From: Clostridium formicaceticum
Lineage (GTDB): Bacteria > Bacillota > Clostridia > Peptostreptococcales > Natronincolaceae
DNA length: 64,000 bases
Assembly: GCF_001854185.1 (NCBI RefSeq)
Contig: NZ_CP017603.1
Location: forward strand, 1,922,001 to 1,986,000
Direction: 5' to 3'
In this document: positions 44,501 to 52,746 of the stretch, in pieces
Layout of the letters: every line of letters starts with the position of its first letter
Position numbering within the stretch: the stretch's first letter is position 1
Notes under the pieces: model-generated
What the model was told of the DNA's origin: nothing
Seen by the model: the letters and a program-made list of their open reading frames with translations, nothing else
Databases searched by the model: none
Position numbers and translations under genes: made by a program

Positions 44501-47361
44501 AATACTCAATAAATGTAACAGACTATGCAGGAAACAAGCAAGTTATTGAAGAAAAGTACACTTATGATTTTAGCACAGGTAGAAAGCTTTCAACAACAGA
44601 TGGAAGAAATAATATCACAAGGAATAGATATGATGCTGTTGGAAGATTGATTGAATTTGTTAATCCAGATAACTCTAAAAAAACAATTAGCTACAATGAT
44701 AATAACAACACCGTAACACTAACACTTGAAAACAATCATCAGATCAGAAACACCTATGATGGACTCGGAAGACTGACAAAACAAGAAGAACTGAAAAATG
44801 GTATTTGGATAACTGTTAAAGAAAATTATTACAACAAACTAGGGCAGCTTGAGCATTTTAAAGATGCAAATAATCATACAACTTATCAGGAATACGATAA
44901 GCTCAACAGAATAATTAAAATAACAAATCCAGATGGAGGCTATAAACAGATAAAGTATTTTGATGGACAGAGAATGAAAATAGAGATCAATGAAGATAAT
45001 GATGAACATATTTTATATTACGATGCACTAGGCAATGTCATAAAAGAAGAAGTAAAGCCAAGGTCAGGTGTCGTCTACACTAAGACATATAGATTTGATT
45101 ATCTTGGGAATACGGTATATGAAAAAGATCCCAAAGGAAATGAGACAAGGTATGATTATGACGACTTAGGTAGGCTAATACAAGTGACCAATGCAAAAAA
45201 TGAAAAGACCAAATATGCTTATAACAATCGAGGGCAATTGATAAGAATCATGATGTATGAGTATGATGCAAGTGGTCGTCAAACAAAAGAAATCATATCA
45301 ACAAAGGAGTATGATGAATTAGGAAGGATTATTAAAGCTACTGATCCACTAGGCAAATATGAAGTAATGCTTTATGATAAGTCTGGCAACATAATAAAGA
45401 AGATTGACAAAGAACAACAGGAATCAACATTTGTCTATGACAATATGAATCGAATGACTAGAAAACAGTCCAAGAATGCTGCTGGCATTATAGACATTAA
45501 TGTTTCATATGATTATAGCAAATATTATTCACAAAATATTATTACAATAGCTGATAAAAGAGGTACAACAACTCTTGAATACTATCCAGACGGAAAATTA
45601 AAGCGTGATACTCAACCAAATGGCAAGTATACCCATTATGAGTATGACAGTAATGGAAATAAAAGAAAAGTCACTGATCCATTGGGACTAATGACTGAGT
45701 ATACCTATGATTCTAATAATAGAATGCATAAAATTATCATAGGAGGCAGCAAAACATTTACTTATGAATATTATAATGATGGAACAATTAAATCCTTAAA
45801 ATATCCAAATGCAAGTATTAAAACAGAATTTAGTTATGATAAGATGAATAGGTTAACAGCCATTGAAAATACAATTGGATCGACAGGTAAAAGCTTTAAC
45901 TATGATTATGATGGAAATAGCAATGTTATTTCCATCATTGAGGGCAGTAAAAAAGATGTATATGGATATGATCAATTAAACAGGCTGACGTCTATAAGAA
46001 ATAGTAATAATGGAGAAATAAACTATGAAAGGATATTTGAGTATGATGCTAGAGGCAATAGAACAAAAGTTGATGGAGATTTAACAAAATTATCCAATTT
46101 CATTCCTGGAGAATTTAAATACGACTCGTTGAATCAGCTCACTCAGTTTATAACAAATGGTCATTCTTATAACTACACCTATGATTATAGAGGACTAAGA
46201 GTAAAGAAAAACGGACCGCAAGTTTCAACAGAATATTATTACGATAATAACAAAAAGGTCATAGCAGAAGTAGATAGTATTGAAAATGCTTCTATTCACG
46301 TCATTTGGGGACACAAGCCGCTGGCTAGAAAAGTTAACAACAACTACTACTATTATATCTACAATGGGCATGGTGATGTAATCTATGTAGTAGATGATGG
46401 CGGCAATATCAAAAACAGCTATGAATACGATGAATGGGGGAATATAACTAATCAGCAGGAACAAATAAAGAATCCAATTAAATACTGTGGTGAATATTTT
46501 GACGAAGAAAGTGGTCTATATTACCTAAGAGCAAGATATTATGACCCTACCACGGGTAGATTTATTACAAAGGACAGCTACGAAGGAGAGATTACCAACC
46601 CCCTTAGTATGAACCAATACATCTATTGTATGAATAACCCCCTTATCTACGAGGACCCTAGTGGACATTTTATTGCTACAATAATTGGAGGCTTGAGTGG
46701 AGCTATTATAGGTGGAATTAGTGCAGTATTACAGAAAAAGGATATAGGAACTGGTATCATCTCAGGATTTGCTAGTGGTGCTATTGCAGGAGCAGGAATA
46801 GATCTCACTTATGTAACCTTTGGTGCCGCTGCCCCATTAGGTGCATTAATGGTAGGTGGTGCAGCTTTTGGGGGTTTTGGGGGATATGCAGGCAATACAA
46901 TAGACCAAATAGGAAATAGATGGAAGTGGGGACAAGGTGAGAGTTTATCCACAATCAGTAGAACATTAGATACAAGAAGTATGTGGATTAGTGCTGGGGT
47001 AGGTGTGGCAGCAGGTGGCTTATCAGGGACTACCGGATACGGACTAACTCAAATTACAACAAAATATGCTGAAAATTCATTTGCGCTTTCTGCAACGAAC
47101 TCACTTGTGTATGGGAATAACCAAGGTGTATACAACACTATGAACGGCATTTTCAATTCTTCTATGAGAATTGCAAATTCACAATTGAGAGCAGATACAT
47201 TTTTTACTACATTTTATAACACAAGCTCTGCTATTGGCGATTACTATATAAATAGATCTTATAATAGTATAAGTAATTACTCTAATAATTATTTTAATAA
47301 TACCTTTAACAATTATTATCAACCTTACTTTAGAAATCCTTACTCTTATTACTATTACTAA
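41563..47361 (+). CDS. Secreted RHS/YD-repeat polymorphic toxin-like protein
   Basis: 1932 residues. A signal peptide is followed by a helical N-terminal region with VTDTVYGS and IEAVYGI repeats, shared with the gene at 51583. YD repeats run from about 560 to 1650 (YDYDDLGRLIQVTN, YEYDSNGNKRKVTDPLG). The RHS core closes with YLRARYYDPTTGRFITKD and NQYIYCMNNPLIYEDPSGH near 1700. After the core, a Gly-rich membrane-type segment (about 1704-1790) leads to an Asn/Tyr-rich tail. The tip resembles a membrane-active rather than nuclease toxin. A TTG start follows AGAGGGGGAT. The next gene is a probable immunity protein. Confidence 0.9.
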   Translation: MKNKYLVLTLIFTLLFNTVTFSVCSTRSYALSDSIINQHLTNGKLQVFLNEEIDENSNSKIKKFFNDMIDETVNPLYEDHNFSFPSFVNEKSKLKIGVTDTVYGSFHEEFSKPTVIEAVYGIDKGDIQKLLDEIVYFTEITEEEKAKLCEVFNIAEEIFLNYAGKGYTIFETIIILDIASKYNFTEAEIQNLFVLHNKEINKVYGAIAFYMLIIELDKPTIEEQSSIKHLILHGYEGEVIRPAFIIASALGTNIESFIKEINSKKLEDMISLLSEDYTQEEIEMLKNIFQIYDIDAEKFLNYVQKNNLDLAQVYEIIRSYLINKNIKSDIEEDLDSFATLSIGETSEERDFDKYFNSPFDFSVNGNENIQENTGALKYENSLLSIPGRNGLDLNLILRYNSSKASLNKAIYEEKSEDVYVYAAYANKYVYQSYGDWGCYFWNGSEYIGTFNTSDDAYWAIRRKEWDTMFNESKKLPYYSGGYVVPHYVNTNYYYVNNLQSNTYSELRNNVGAGWNFGFSSIEIERKGGETILVNADDFNGTKYLHLSNGETYKIQITTNNTEDSNLENYKLKDLKLEEDSGNFNNGQKSSAYVLIHKDGLKEYFADDGRLLGIVDRYNNTIKFQHTILNNYPVITKIIDSVGRTINITYSADIGDSRTVIITTPDSSTVELHLENLPGHTNKYFLKKIIDQEKRETVFNYEIVEGDFTINSDTSKSTNYLASMTSIKYPTGAESKYTYENATGNYGYRGYFTYRRVKERINIDKGRSFDKQAYTYTGNYTGYPTHQEPNNLPSEFTYTTMIQDENNCQRVFTFNNKGLKISEELKEIGKNTIKKVTNEYNANKLKIKENTISYDPSGTSSSLQMNWNYNDYGDVLEFYDSAGNRSSFTYENNHHQLTSESKKINDNLQLKNEYQVDSSTGNVLWKKQVHYENGQNKSIMAYYNYDQYGNIKEIKTSNNDGSMIIENYEYSSQYGNAYLTKYSINVTDYAGNKQVIEEKYTYDFSTGRKLSTTDGRNNITRNRYDAVGRLIEFVNPDNSKKTISYNDNNNTVTLTLENNHQIRNTYDGLGRLTKQEELKNGIWITVKENYYNKLGQLEHFKDANNHTTYQEYDKLNRIIKITNPDGGYKQIKYFDGQRMKIEINEDNDEHILYYDALGNVIKEEVKPRSGVVYTKTYRFDYLGNTVYEKDPKGNETRYDYDDLGRLIQVTNAKNEKTKYAYNNRGQLIRIMMYEYDASGRQTKEIISTKEYDELGRIIKATDPLGKYEVMLYDKSGNIIKKIDKEQQESTFVYDNMNRMTRKQSKNAAGIIDINVSYDYSKYYSQNIITIADKRGTTTLEYYPDGKLKRDTQPNGKYTHYEYDSNGNKRKVTDPLGLMTEYTYDSNNRMHKIIIGGSKTFTYEYYNDGTIKSLKYPNASIKTEFSYDKMNRLTAIENTIGSTGKSFNYDYDGNSNVISIIEGSKKDVYGYDQLNRLTSIRNSNNGEINYERIFEYDARGNRTKVDGDLTKLSNFIPGEFKYDSLNQLTQFITNGHSYNYTYDYRGLRVKKNGPQVSTEYYYDNNKKVIAEVDSIENASIHVIWGHKPLARKVNNNYYYYIYNGHGDVIYVVDDGGNIKNSYEYDEWGNITNQQEQIKNPIKYCGEYFDEESGLYYLRARYYDPTTGRFITKDSYEGEITNPLSMNQYIYCMNNPLIYEDPSGHFIATIIGGLSGAIIGGISAVLQKKDIGTGIISGFASGAIAGAGIDLTYVTFGAAAPLGALMVGGAAFGGFGGYAGNTIDQIGNRWKWGQGESLSTISRTLDTRSMWISAGVGVAAGGLSGTTGYGLTQITTKYAENSFALSATNSLVYGNNQGVYNTMNGIFNSSMRIANSQLRADTFFTTFYNTSSAIGDYYINRSYNSISNYSNNYFNNTFNNYYQPYFRNPYSYYYY

Positions 47362-47398
47362 ATCTATAGATGTTTGTATGGATTAAAGGAGGGAGAAA

Positions 47399-47842
47399 TT
47401 GAAAAAATATAATAGTGTGACACCTGGTACGATAATAGCAGGAGTAGCTTATATGATTTTGACGTTAATTATACTGTTGTCATTTATATTTTTAGTAGGT
47501 ATGGATATCTTAGCGGTACTAATATTATTACTCTGGTTGTATTGGTGTAGCATCATGATATTTAATGGTTTCTTAAGAAAAATCCACATAGACGATGAAG
47601 GGATTAAATCTATTACACCATTTAAGACTATATTCATATCCTGGAGTGATATAGAAGAAATAAATGTTTCAAGAGCCTACATGGGTTTAAGAGGCGGAGC
47701 AACCTTTATATATTTCTCTACAAAATATGGTGCTTCTCCTCGGGATAAAGATGCAACAATAATAAGTATGAGATATCGTAAAAGTGTCCTTGATGAGATT
47801 AAAAAATACTGGTCAGGTAGAATCAGTGAGCGGCGGATGTAG
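47399..47842 (+). CDS. Membrane protein with PH-like domain, candidate immunity protein
   Basis: 147 residues. Two hydrophobic segments (about 14-34 and 36-55, IIAGVAYMILTLIILLSFIF and LAVLILLLWLYW) are followed by a PH-like beta domain (IHIDDEGIKSITPFKTIFISW). A TTG start follows AAAGGAGGG, 37 bases after the RHS gene. Position directly after a toxin tip and membrane location suggest it protects the producer against a membrane-active tip. This is inferred from context. Confidence 0.65.
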   Translation: MKKYNSVTPGTIIAGVAYMILTLIILLSFIFLVGMDILAVLILLLWLYWCSIMIFNGFLRKIHIDDEGIKSITPFKTIFISWSDIEEINVSRAYMGLRGGATFIYFSTKYGASPRDKDATIISMRYRKSVLDEIKKYWSGRISERRM

Positions 47843-47860
47843 AACATAACCAAACATAAA

Positions 47861-47901
47861 CAAGGACAAAATATCAGTGAAAAACTGATTTTTTGTCCTT
47901 G
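47861..47901 (+). terminator. Strong terminator closing the RHS/immunity unit
   Basis: CAAGGACAAAATATCAGT / ACTGATTTTTTGTCCTTG, an 18-bp near-perfect stem with a short loop and following T residues. Confidence 0.9.
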
Positions 47902-47961
47902 GGTTTTAGAAATTCTCAAAGAAAAAAGGGGTGTGCTGTGGTAATTTGGTTTTTATAATAA

Positions 47962-48100
47962 TTAAGAACAATTCATTGCGAGGTTATTAAAGGAATAGAA
48001 GGAGTGACATAACGACAGTTAGCAAGGATTTTAGGAATTTCACCTAATTTGGTATTTAAAGCATAGAATAGAAAGGAAGCAAAAGAACCTTTCCTTTGAT
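47962..48100 (+). pseudogene. C-terminal remnant of a REP-associated transposase with REP tail
   Basis: Codons read IKGIEGVT, a stop, then RQLARILGISPNLVFKA and a stop, the helix-turn-helix tail of REP-type Y1 transposases. It is followed by AATAGAAAGGAAGCAAAAGAACC, split here into its A-rich and AAGCAAAAG parts, like the repeat beside the transposase at 63229. Only the last 30 codons survive. Confidence 0.55.
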
Positions 48101-48150
48101 TCTATTTGCTTTTACCTTTTGTAATTCTAAGCTGCATTCACGAAACAGTG

Positions 48151-48778
48151 TTGGAAAAACCGAGAACTTCTCATATGAATGACTCCTGCTAAATCAGACA
48201 TGAAAATAAACCCGGAGGTGTAAAATGATAAAAATTAAGAGTGTTAAACATATTGTAATATTCCTATTTATTTTCACCTATATGTCTTGATATAGTTTTG
48301 CAGCAACATACGTGTACGATGATGCAAACAGGTTAATAGAAGTAACTTACAATGAATATAAGATAAACTATATCTACGATGATAATGGGAATATGATTAG
48401 AACAACTAGTGCTGATTTAGATACAGAAGGACCTACAGCAGACAGCATAACCAACAGCGGAAGTCCAACTACAGGAAGTGCCTTTAAGGTATATGCAAAC
48501 AACGTAGTAGATGCAGGAAGTGCGATAGATAAAGTTGTATTTCCGACATGGACAGTAAAAAATGGTCAAAATGATTTAATATGGCACGAAGGAACATACC
48601 TAGGAAATGGAAAATGGGGAGTAACTATCAATATAGGTGATCATAATAACGAAACAGGAGAATATATAGTTCATATATATGGATATGATAAAGCAGGGAA
48701 TAACAGAGCTTTAGGAAGTACAAAAGTAGTAGTTCTATAATGAAAGATGGGGAAACTGAGGTATTCTCGGTTTTTCAA
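48151..48778. repeat. Inverted repeats bracketing the GBS_Bsp-like gene
   Basis: TTGGAAAAACCGAGAACTTC at 48151 and, on the other strand from 48778, TTGAAAAACCGAGAATACC agree at about 17 of 20 positions. The 628-base unit between contains one small gene with its own ribosome site. This could be a mobile cassette or a long-range terminator pairing. Confidence 0.5.
48225..48740 (+). pseudogene. Secreted YD plus GBS_Bsp-like repeat protein, broken by TGA in its signal peptide
   Basis: ATG 48225 has CCCGGAGGTG upstream and opens a signal peptide (MIKIKSVKHIVIFLFIFTYMS), then TGA at 48288-48290. The frame continues unbroken as YSFAATYVYDDANRLIEV and a YD repeat. A GBS_Bsp-like domain follows, with VVFPTWTVKNGQNDLIWHEG and GEYIVHIYGYDKAGN. 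TGG to TGA at codon 22 is the simplest cause. Internal re-initiation could begin only after the signal peptide. Selenocysteine is considered under rejected items. Confidence 0.7.
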
Positions 48779-48790
48779 GGGAAGCAAAGG

Positions 48791-50469
48791 GAAGCAAAGG
48801 GACGTCAGACCTCGCAAAAATGGATCATTATTCCATAGCACTTTTTATGCTTTTCATACTAAATCAACTAATATTTTCAAGGAATATAGTATATTTGTAA
48901 AACCGGAGGCTAACAAATACTTTTTTGCCTGTTATCCTCTTGATTATTTCCTTTACTCCTAATATATTTATTGCTCGTTTCATATTATAGGCTAAAAAAG
49001 CAAAAGAAATCTCCGCTTTTACTGACTGTATACCTTTTGTCAGAAAATACGTCATACCTAATCCCCTCTTTATCGTTCCAAAGGGATGTTCTACGATCAT
49101 TTGCCTTTGTCTATAAAGCTCTTTATTTTCTGCTGTTCTTTGGTCTACCCTATCTAAAAAGTCTTGACCTATAGGCCTCCTTACCCGTCTACCTCTTTTA
49201 TCCTTTGTACATTTATCCTTAAAGTCACATTTCCCACATACCTCAAAGTTTCGGTATACTATTTCTTTTGTATTTTCATCAATAGGCTTTTGTTTTCTAG
49301 AATAAAGTTTTTCTCCTTTAGGACAAATATAAACATTCTCTTCTTTATCATATTGAAATTTGTCTGGATAAAAATCGGCTTCTCCTGCGGAGTTTGGAAA
49401 GACTTGTTTTGAAACATAAGCTATGATATCTTTTTCTTCGCATTTTTTCAAGTCCGTTGCATTGTAATAACCTTTATCAGCCAGAGCCTTCAGTTCTTCT
49501 ACATCAAATATTTCTTTTGCATTGCCAGCCATTTTACTTAACATACCATGATCTGTTGGATTATTTATGACATTACAGTCTACCACTAACTTATGCTTGC
49601 TATCCACCACAGTTTGAACATTGTAACATACATCAATACCATTGTTGTTTACTGCCATTAATCTTGATTCAGGATCTGTTGTTGATATTTCTTTTATATC
49701 GCTTTTTTCTATTTCTTCTTTATATCCTTCATACTTCTTTTTTCGTTCTTTCAATTCTTTAATCTTTGCTTGAATTTCTTCCTTAGTTGGTTTATGGGTC
49801 TTCAATTGATTTTTATCATTTTCTTCCATTTCTTCCATATATTTTTGTATTTTTTCTTCTAGGTACTTGATCTTGCGATTTAAGGTTTTAGTATTAAAAT
49901 TATTTTTCTTGGAGTTACAGGCCCTAAACTTAGAACCGTCTACAGCTACTACTTCCTTACCGAAAAGATCCCATTCATTTAATAAAGATACGAAGTGTTT
50001 AAACATTTGATTTATGGCATTTTTATTGTTTTTTCTAAACTCGCATATGGACCTGTCATCGGGTGTTAATCTTCTTAAGAGCCACATTAGCTCTATATTC
50101 GTTTGGGCCTGTTTTTCTAATTTTCTTGATGAAGTAATTTTGTTCATATAGCCATAAAGATACAGTTTCAGCAGGTCTTTGGGATTATATCCAGGTCTCC
50201 CTTTCTTTTTGGGCACTGCATTTTTAAATCCTATTTCACCTATATCTAATGTTTCAACGAAAGCATCTATGATCCTTACGGGGTTATCTTCTGTAATGTA
50301 GTCATCTATATATTCTGGAAAGGCAATTTTGCTTTTCCTATGAATACCTTCTATATATCTCATAATATCACCATCCTTACTACTATTATAGGCGATTTTA
50401 TGCATACATTATCAAAATTGCCTTATCCAATTATTGGACTTTTAGCGCAGCCTGCCGTCCCTGTGCTTC
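48791..50469 (-). mobile_element. IS1182-family insertion sequence, complete
   Basis: Inverted ends GAAGCAAAGGGACGTCAG (48791) and, on the opposite strand from 50469, GAAGCACAGGGACGGCAG enclose one transposase gene. The left end has a tandem extra GGAAGCAAAG. Deleted relatives occur at 23049, 23284 and 33305, so the family has been active here. Confidence 0.85.
48864..50405 (-). CDS. IS1182-family transposase
   Basis: 513 residues, full length. The N-terminal DUF772 region (GRPGYNPKDLLKLYLYGYMNKITSSRKLE) is followed by a charged coiled coil (about 170-215). The DDE catalytic domain includes VVAVDGSKFRACN, VVDSKHKLVVDCNVIN and the C-terminal IVEHPFGTIKRGLGMTYFLT. CEVCGKCDFKDKC-type cysteines (near 390) are typical of the family. 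It has no frameshift or stop, so it may be active. Confidence 0.95.
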   Translation of the reverse strand: MHKIAYNSSKDGDIMRYIEGIHRKSKIAFPEYIDDYITEDNPVRIIDAFVETLDIGEIGFKNAVPKKKGRPGYNPKDLLKLYLYGYMNKITSSRKLEKQAQTNIELMWLLRRLTPDDRSICEFRKNNKNAINQMFKHFVSLLNEWDLFGKEVVAVDGSKFRACNSKKNNFNTKTLNRKIKYLEEKIQKYMEEMEENDKNQLKTHKPTKEEIQAKIKELKERKKKYEGYKEEIEKSDIKEISTTDPESRLMAVNNNGIDVCYNVQTVVDSKHKLVVDCNVINNPTDHGMLSKMAGNAKEIFDVEELKALADKGYYNATDLKKCEEKDIIAYVSKQVFPNSAGEADFYPDKFQYDKEENVYICPKGEKLYSRKQKPIDENTKEIVYRNFEVCGKCDFKDKCTKDKRGRRVRRPIGQDFLDRVDQRTAENKELYRQRQMIVEHPFGTIKRGLGMTYFLTKGIQSVKAEISFAFLAYNMKRAINILGVKEIIKRITGKKVFVSLRFYKYTIFLENIS

Positions 50470-50484
50470 TAAAAATCACTTTAT

Positions 50485-50770
50485 TACTTATAAAAGGAAT
50501 GTTTTGTTTTACAAATGAGAAAATTACAATATTATGAAAATAATAGAAAAAATAGAAGGATTTTACATATTAATATCGAATATAAAATATCGAATCTAAA
50601 ATAAAGAGGGGAAATTTTTTGTTCAGAACAGAATCAGTTTTAAAATGCGTCCTAAATTGCATTGCACATAAGTAATAAACTTCAAAAATATTAAGGCTAT
50701 ACGAGGCGGATTATTTATGCAGCTAAAAAAATCTGTAAAAATTTTATTATCGCTATTTTTAGCGGACTGA
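50485..50770 (+). pseudogene. Duplicate of the kelch-subtilase promoter region and first codons, without the leader RNA
   Basis: 50490-50605 parallels 36730-36830 (TTTTGTTTTACAAA, AAATAGAAGGATTTT, ATCGAATCTAAAA). 50700-50760 parallels 37055-37130, reading MQLKKSVKILLSLFLAD then a stop. The structured leader is absent from this copy. Up to 50900 no other feature is seen. Confidence 0.7.
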
Positions 50771-50947
50771 GCTGTATCCATAATTTTATAATAAATAATA
50801 TAGACAAGATGATAAATAAAATTTACTTCAATAACTAGGAGGAATGCTTAAGAGATATTTATAAGGTAGTATATAGTTTTAGAAATATTAAATTTAGGGA
50901 GGAATTAACTTGAAAGGAAAAAAAGTTATTATATTAAATGTACATGC

Positions 50948-51463
50948 ATGTTCATATTAAGTTGGTTGCTGTTATTTTCATTCTTTAATACTTCTATTGT
51001 AAAAGCTGTGATATATCCTGGTTCAGGTTCAATAATTGCTACACCAGGACAACGGGATTGGGATAAAACAGACGTTACAGTTAATCTTATCTACCATGGA
51101 GATAAAATCGGCCATCTATTAACTCTTCAATATGCATGGAGTAAAAGTGCAGGTGAAGCAATTGAATGGGAACTCCAAACAGAGAGTAACAGTACAAGTG
51201 AATCAATTGTATGGCAACCCTATACAGGAGCGGTAACACAGAGCAATGATGGAATTTGGTATTTACACTATAAAGCAGTGAACACATTCAAAGGAGAAAT
51301 AAAGGGCTATTATGGACCATATAAAATCAATGAAATAACCACCTATCTTTATGAATATAATGAACTAGGACAATTAGTCAAGATTAAACTCCCTACAGGA
51401 GAGACTTTGTATTCCTATGAATATGATAATAACGGAAACTTAATAACAAAGACAAAAAACTGA
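50948..51463 (+). CDS. Short secreted protein with C-terminal YD repeat
   Basis: 171 residues from ATG 50948, beginning MFILSWLLLFSFFNTSIVKA (signal-peptide-like). A beta-rich domain follows (VTVNLIYHGDKIGHLLTLQY, DGIWYLHYKAVNTFKG). It closes with TYLYEYNELGQLVKIKLPTG and YSYEYDNNGNLITKTKN, two YD motifs. The only good ribosome site, AGGGAGG at 50896, serves TTG 50910, which is in another frame and stops after 16 codons. A single-base shift may therefore have broken the true start. It resembles the 48225 gene in layout and may be an RHS-associated accessory. Confidence 0.6.
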   Translation: MFILSWLLLFSFFNTSIVKAVIYPGSGSIIATPGQRDWDKTDVTVNLIYHGDKIGHLLTLQYAWSKSAGEAIEWELQTESNSTSESIVWQPYTGAVTQSNDGIWYLHYKAVNTFKGEIKGYYGPYKINEITTYLYEYNELGQLVKIKLPTGETLYSYEYDNNGNLITKTKN

Positions 51464-51582
51464 ATAAAGTCCTGTATTATTAGTTCTTTAGAGCTTAATA
51501 AAATTTATTAATACGATTAAAATAATTGAAAATAAGAAAGCAACAAACGATGGGAAAACACTATTTAGAAGGGGGATTCAAC

Positions 51583-52725
51583 TTGAAAAATAAATATAAA
51601 CCCATATTAATACTGATATGTATTATAAACCTGTTTCTTTTAACAGCCTTTGGACAAAACATCACAAAAGCTATCGGCAAACAGTCAACTGTAACAGAAT
51701 CTGTATATAATCAAGAAAAACCTAAATTACCTATAGGAAAAAATCAACACTTAACCGTAACACAATCAGTATATGGGATTCATGAAGAAACCATTCTTCA
51801 CCTTATCACTACAGTAGACAAGTTCTCTTCCCTAACAGAAGAAGAACAGCTACTGATCCTAACCTATTACCAAGTAGAACAGGAAACCATGATTTTACTA
51901 GAAGAAAAAGGCTTCGGACTTCTTGAATCAATAGAAATCGTTGTTCTAGTAAAAGAACTGGATTTTACAATAGAACAAGCAACAAGGCTTATAACTAAAT
52001 ATCCTAAGAATCAAGAGATAGAACTAGTGAAACTGCTACAAGGCTTTAAAACATTTTTTGAAGAAGAACAATCAACAGAAGAAAAATTCCAAAATATAAA
52101 AGACCTTTTTACAAAGGGATACGGAGTAGGGGAAATAAGAAATGCCTATATTATGTCAGAAACAGTTGATGCCAATCCAAGTGAACTAGTTGAAGATATT
52201 GAAAATAGAAAAAGTGATATAGATAAGAAACTACTTTTTTATACGATAATAGAGGATTGTAACGAAATTGAGATGTATCTAGTAGAGGAAATGCAGCGCT
52301 GGTATCCAGTTGACCTTGAAAAACTGGTTGAAAATAAAGAAAAGAAAAACTTAACATGGCAGGAGATTTACGAAAAGTTTGAACAAGAAAAGAAGCAAAG
52401 AATAAAACCAGCGGAAACCATCTTATCTAGCACTAACCTGGAAGGCTCACTTAACCCTAATGAAGAAGGAAACCACATCCAAAGCATGATGACTACCTTT
52501 TCAACAGATTCACGGGGGCAGCAGTACTATCCAAAGTATATCAATCCAGCATACAATTATAGACAATATAACAACGAATTCATTAATACTTCCACAGGCA
52601 GTGTAGAATTTGAAACACAGCTTTTCAAATTACCAGGTAGAAACGGGCTGGATGTAAATATTAACTTAAATTATAATTCCAATACTGCTAGCATTTATGA
52701 AATGAATCAGTATATATCCATCTAG
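51583..52725 (+). CDS. RHS/YD-repeat protein, N-terminal part ended by amber stop
   Basis: 380 codons from TTG 51583 (AGAAGGGGG upstream) to TAG 52723. A signal peptide (KPILILICIINLFLLTAFG) is followed by the VTESVY and VTQSVYGIHEE motifs and helical region also found in the 41563 gene. It stops at YNSNTASIYEMNQYISI, in the middle of a block that is continuous in that paralogue. The same frame reopens at once (TPEWLQR) and runs to 56976, so this is one gene with a nonsense codon. Confidence 0.8.
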   Translation: MKNKYKPILILICIINLFLLTAFGQNITKAIGKQSTVTESVYNQEKPKLPIGKNQHLTVTQSVYGIHEETILHLITTVDKFSSLTEEEQLLILTYYQVEQETMILLEEKGFGLLESIEIVVLVKELDFTIEQATRLITKYPKNQEIELVKLLQGFKTFFEEEQSTEEKFQNIKDLFTKGYGVGEIRNAYIMSETVDANPSELVEDIENRKSDIDKKLLFYTIIEDCNEIEMYLVEEMQRWYPVDLEKLVENKEKKNLTWQEIYEKFEQEKKQRIKPAETILSSTNLEGSLNPNEEGNHIQSMMTTFSTDSRGQQYYPKYINPAYNYRQYNNEFINTSTGSVEFETQLFKLPGRNGLDVNINLNYNSNTASIYEMNQYISI

Positions 52726-52746
52726 ACACCTGAATGGCTTCAAAGG

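Noticed and set aside
48288-48290. Second possible selenocysteine TGA, in the signal peptide of the GBS_Bsp-like gene
   Set aside because: The following bases form only weak short stems, the position is not a redox site, and TGG to TGA in a hydrophobic signal peptide explains it.
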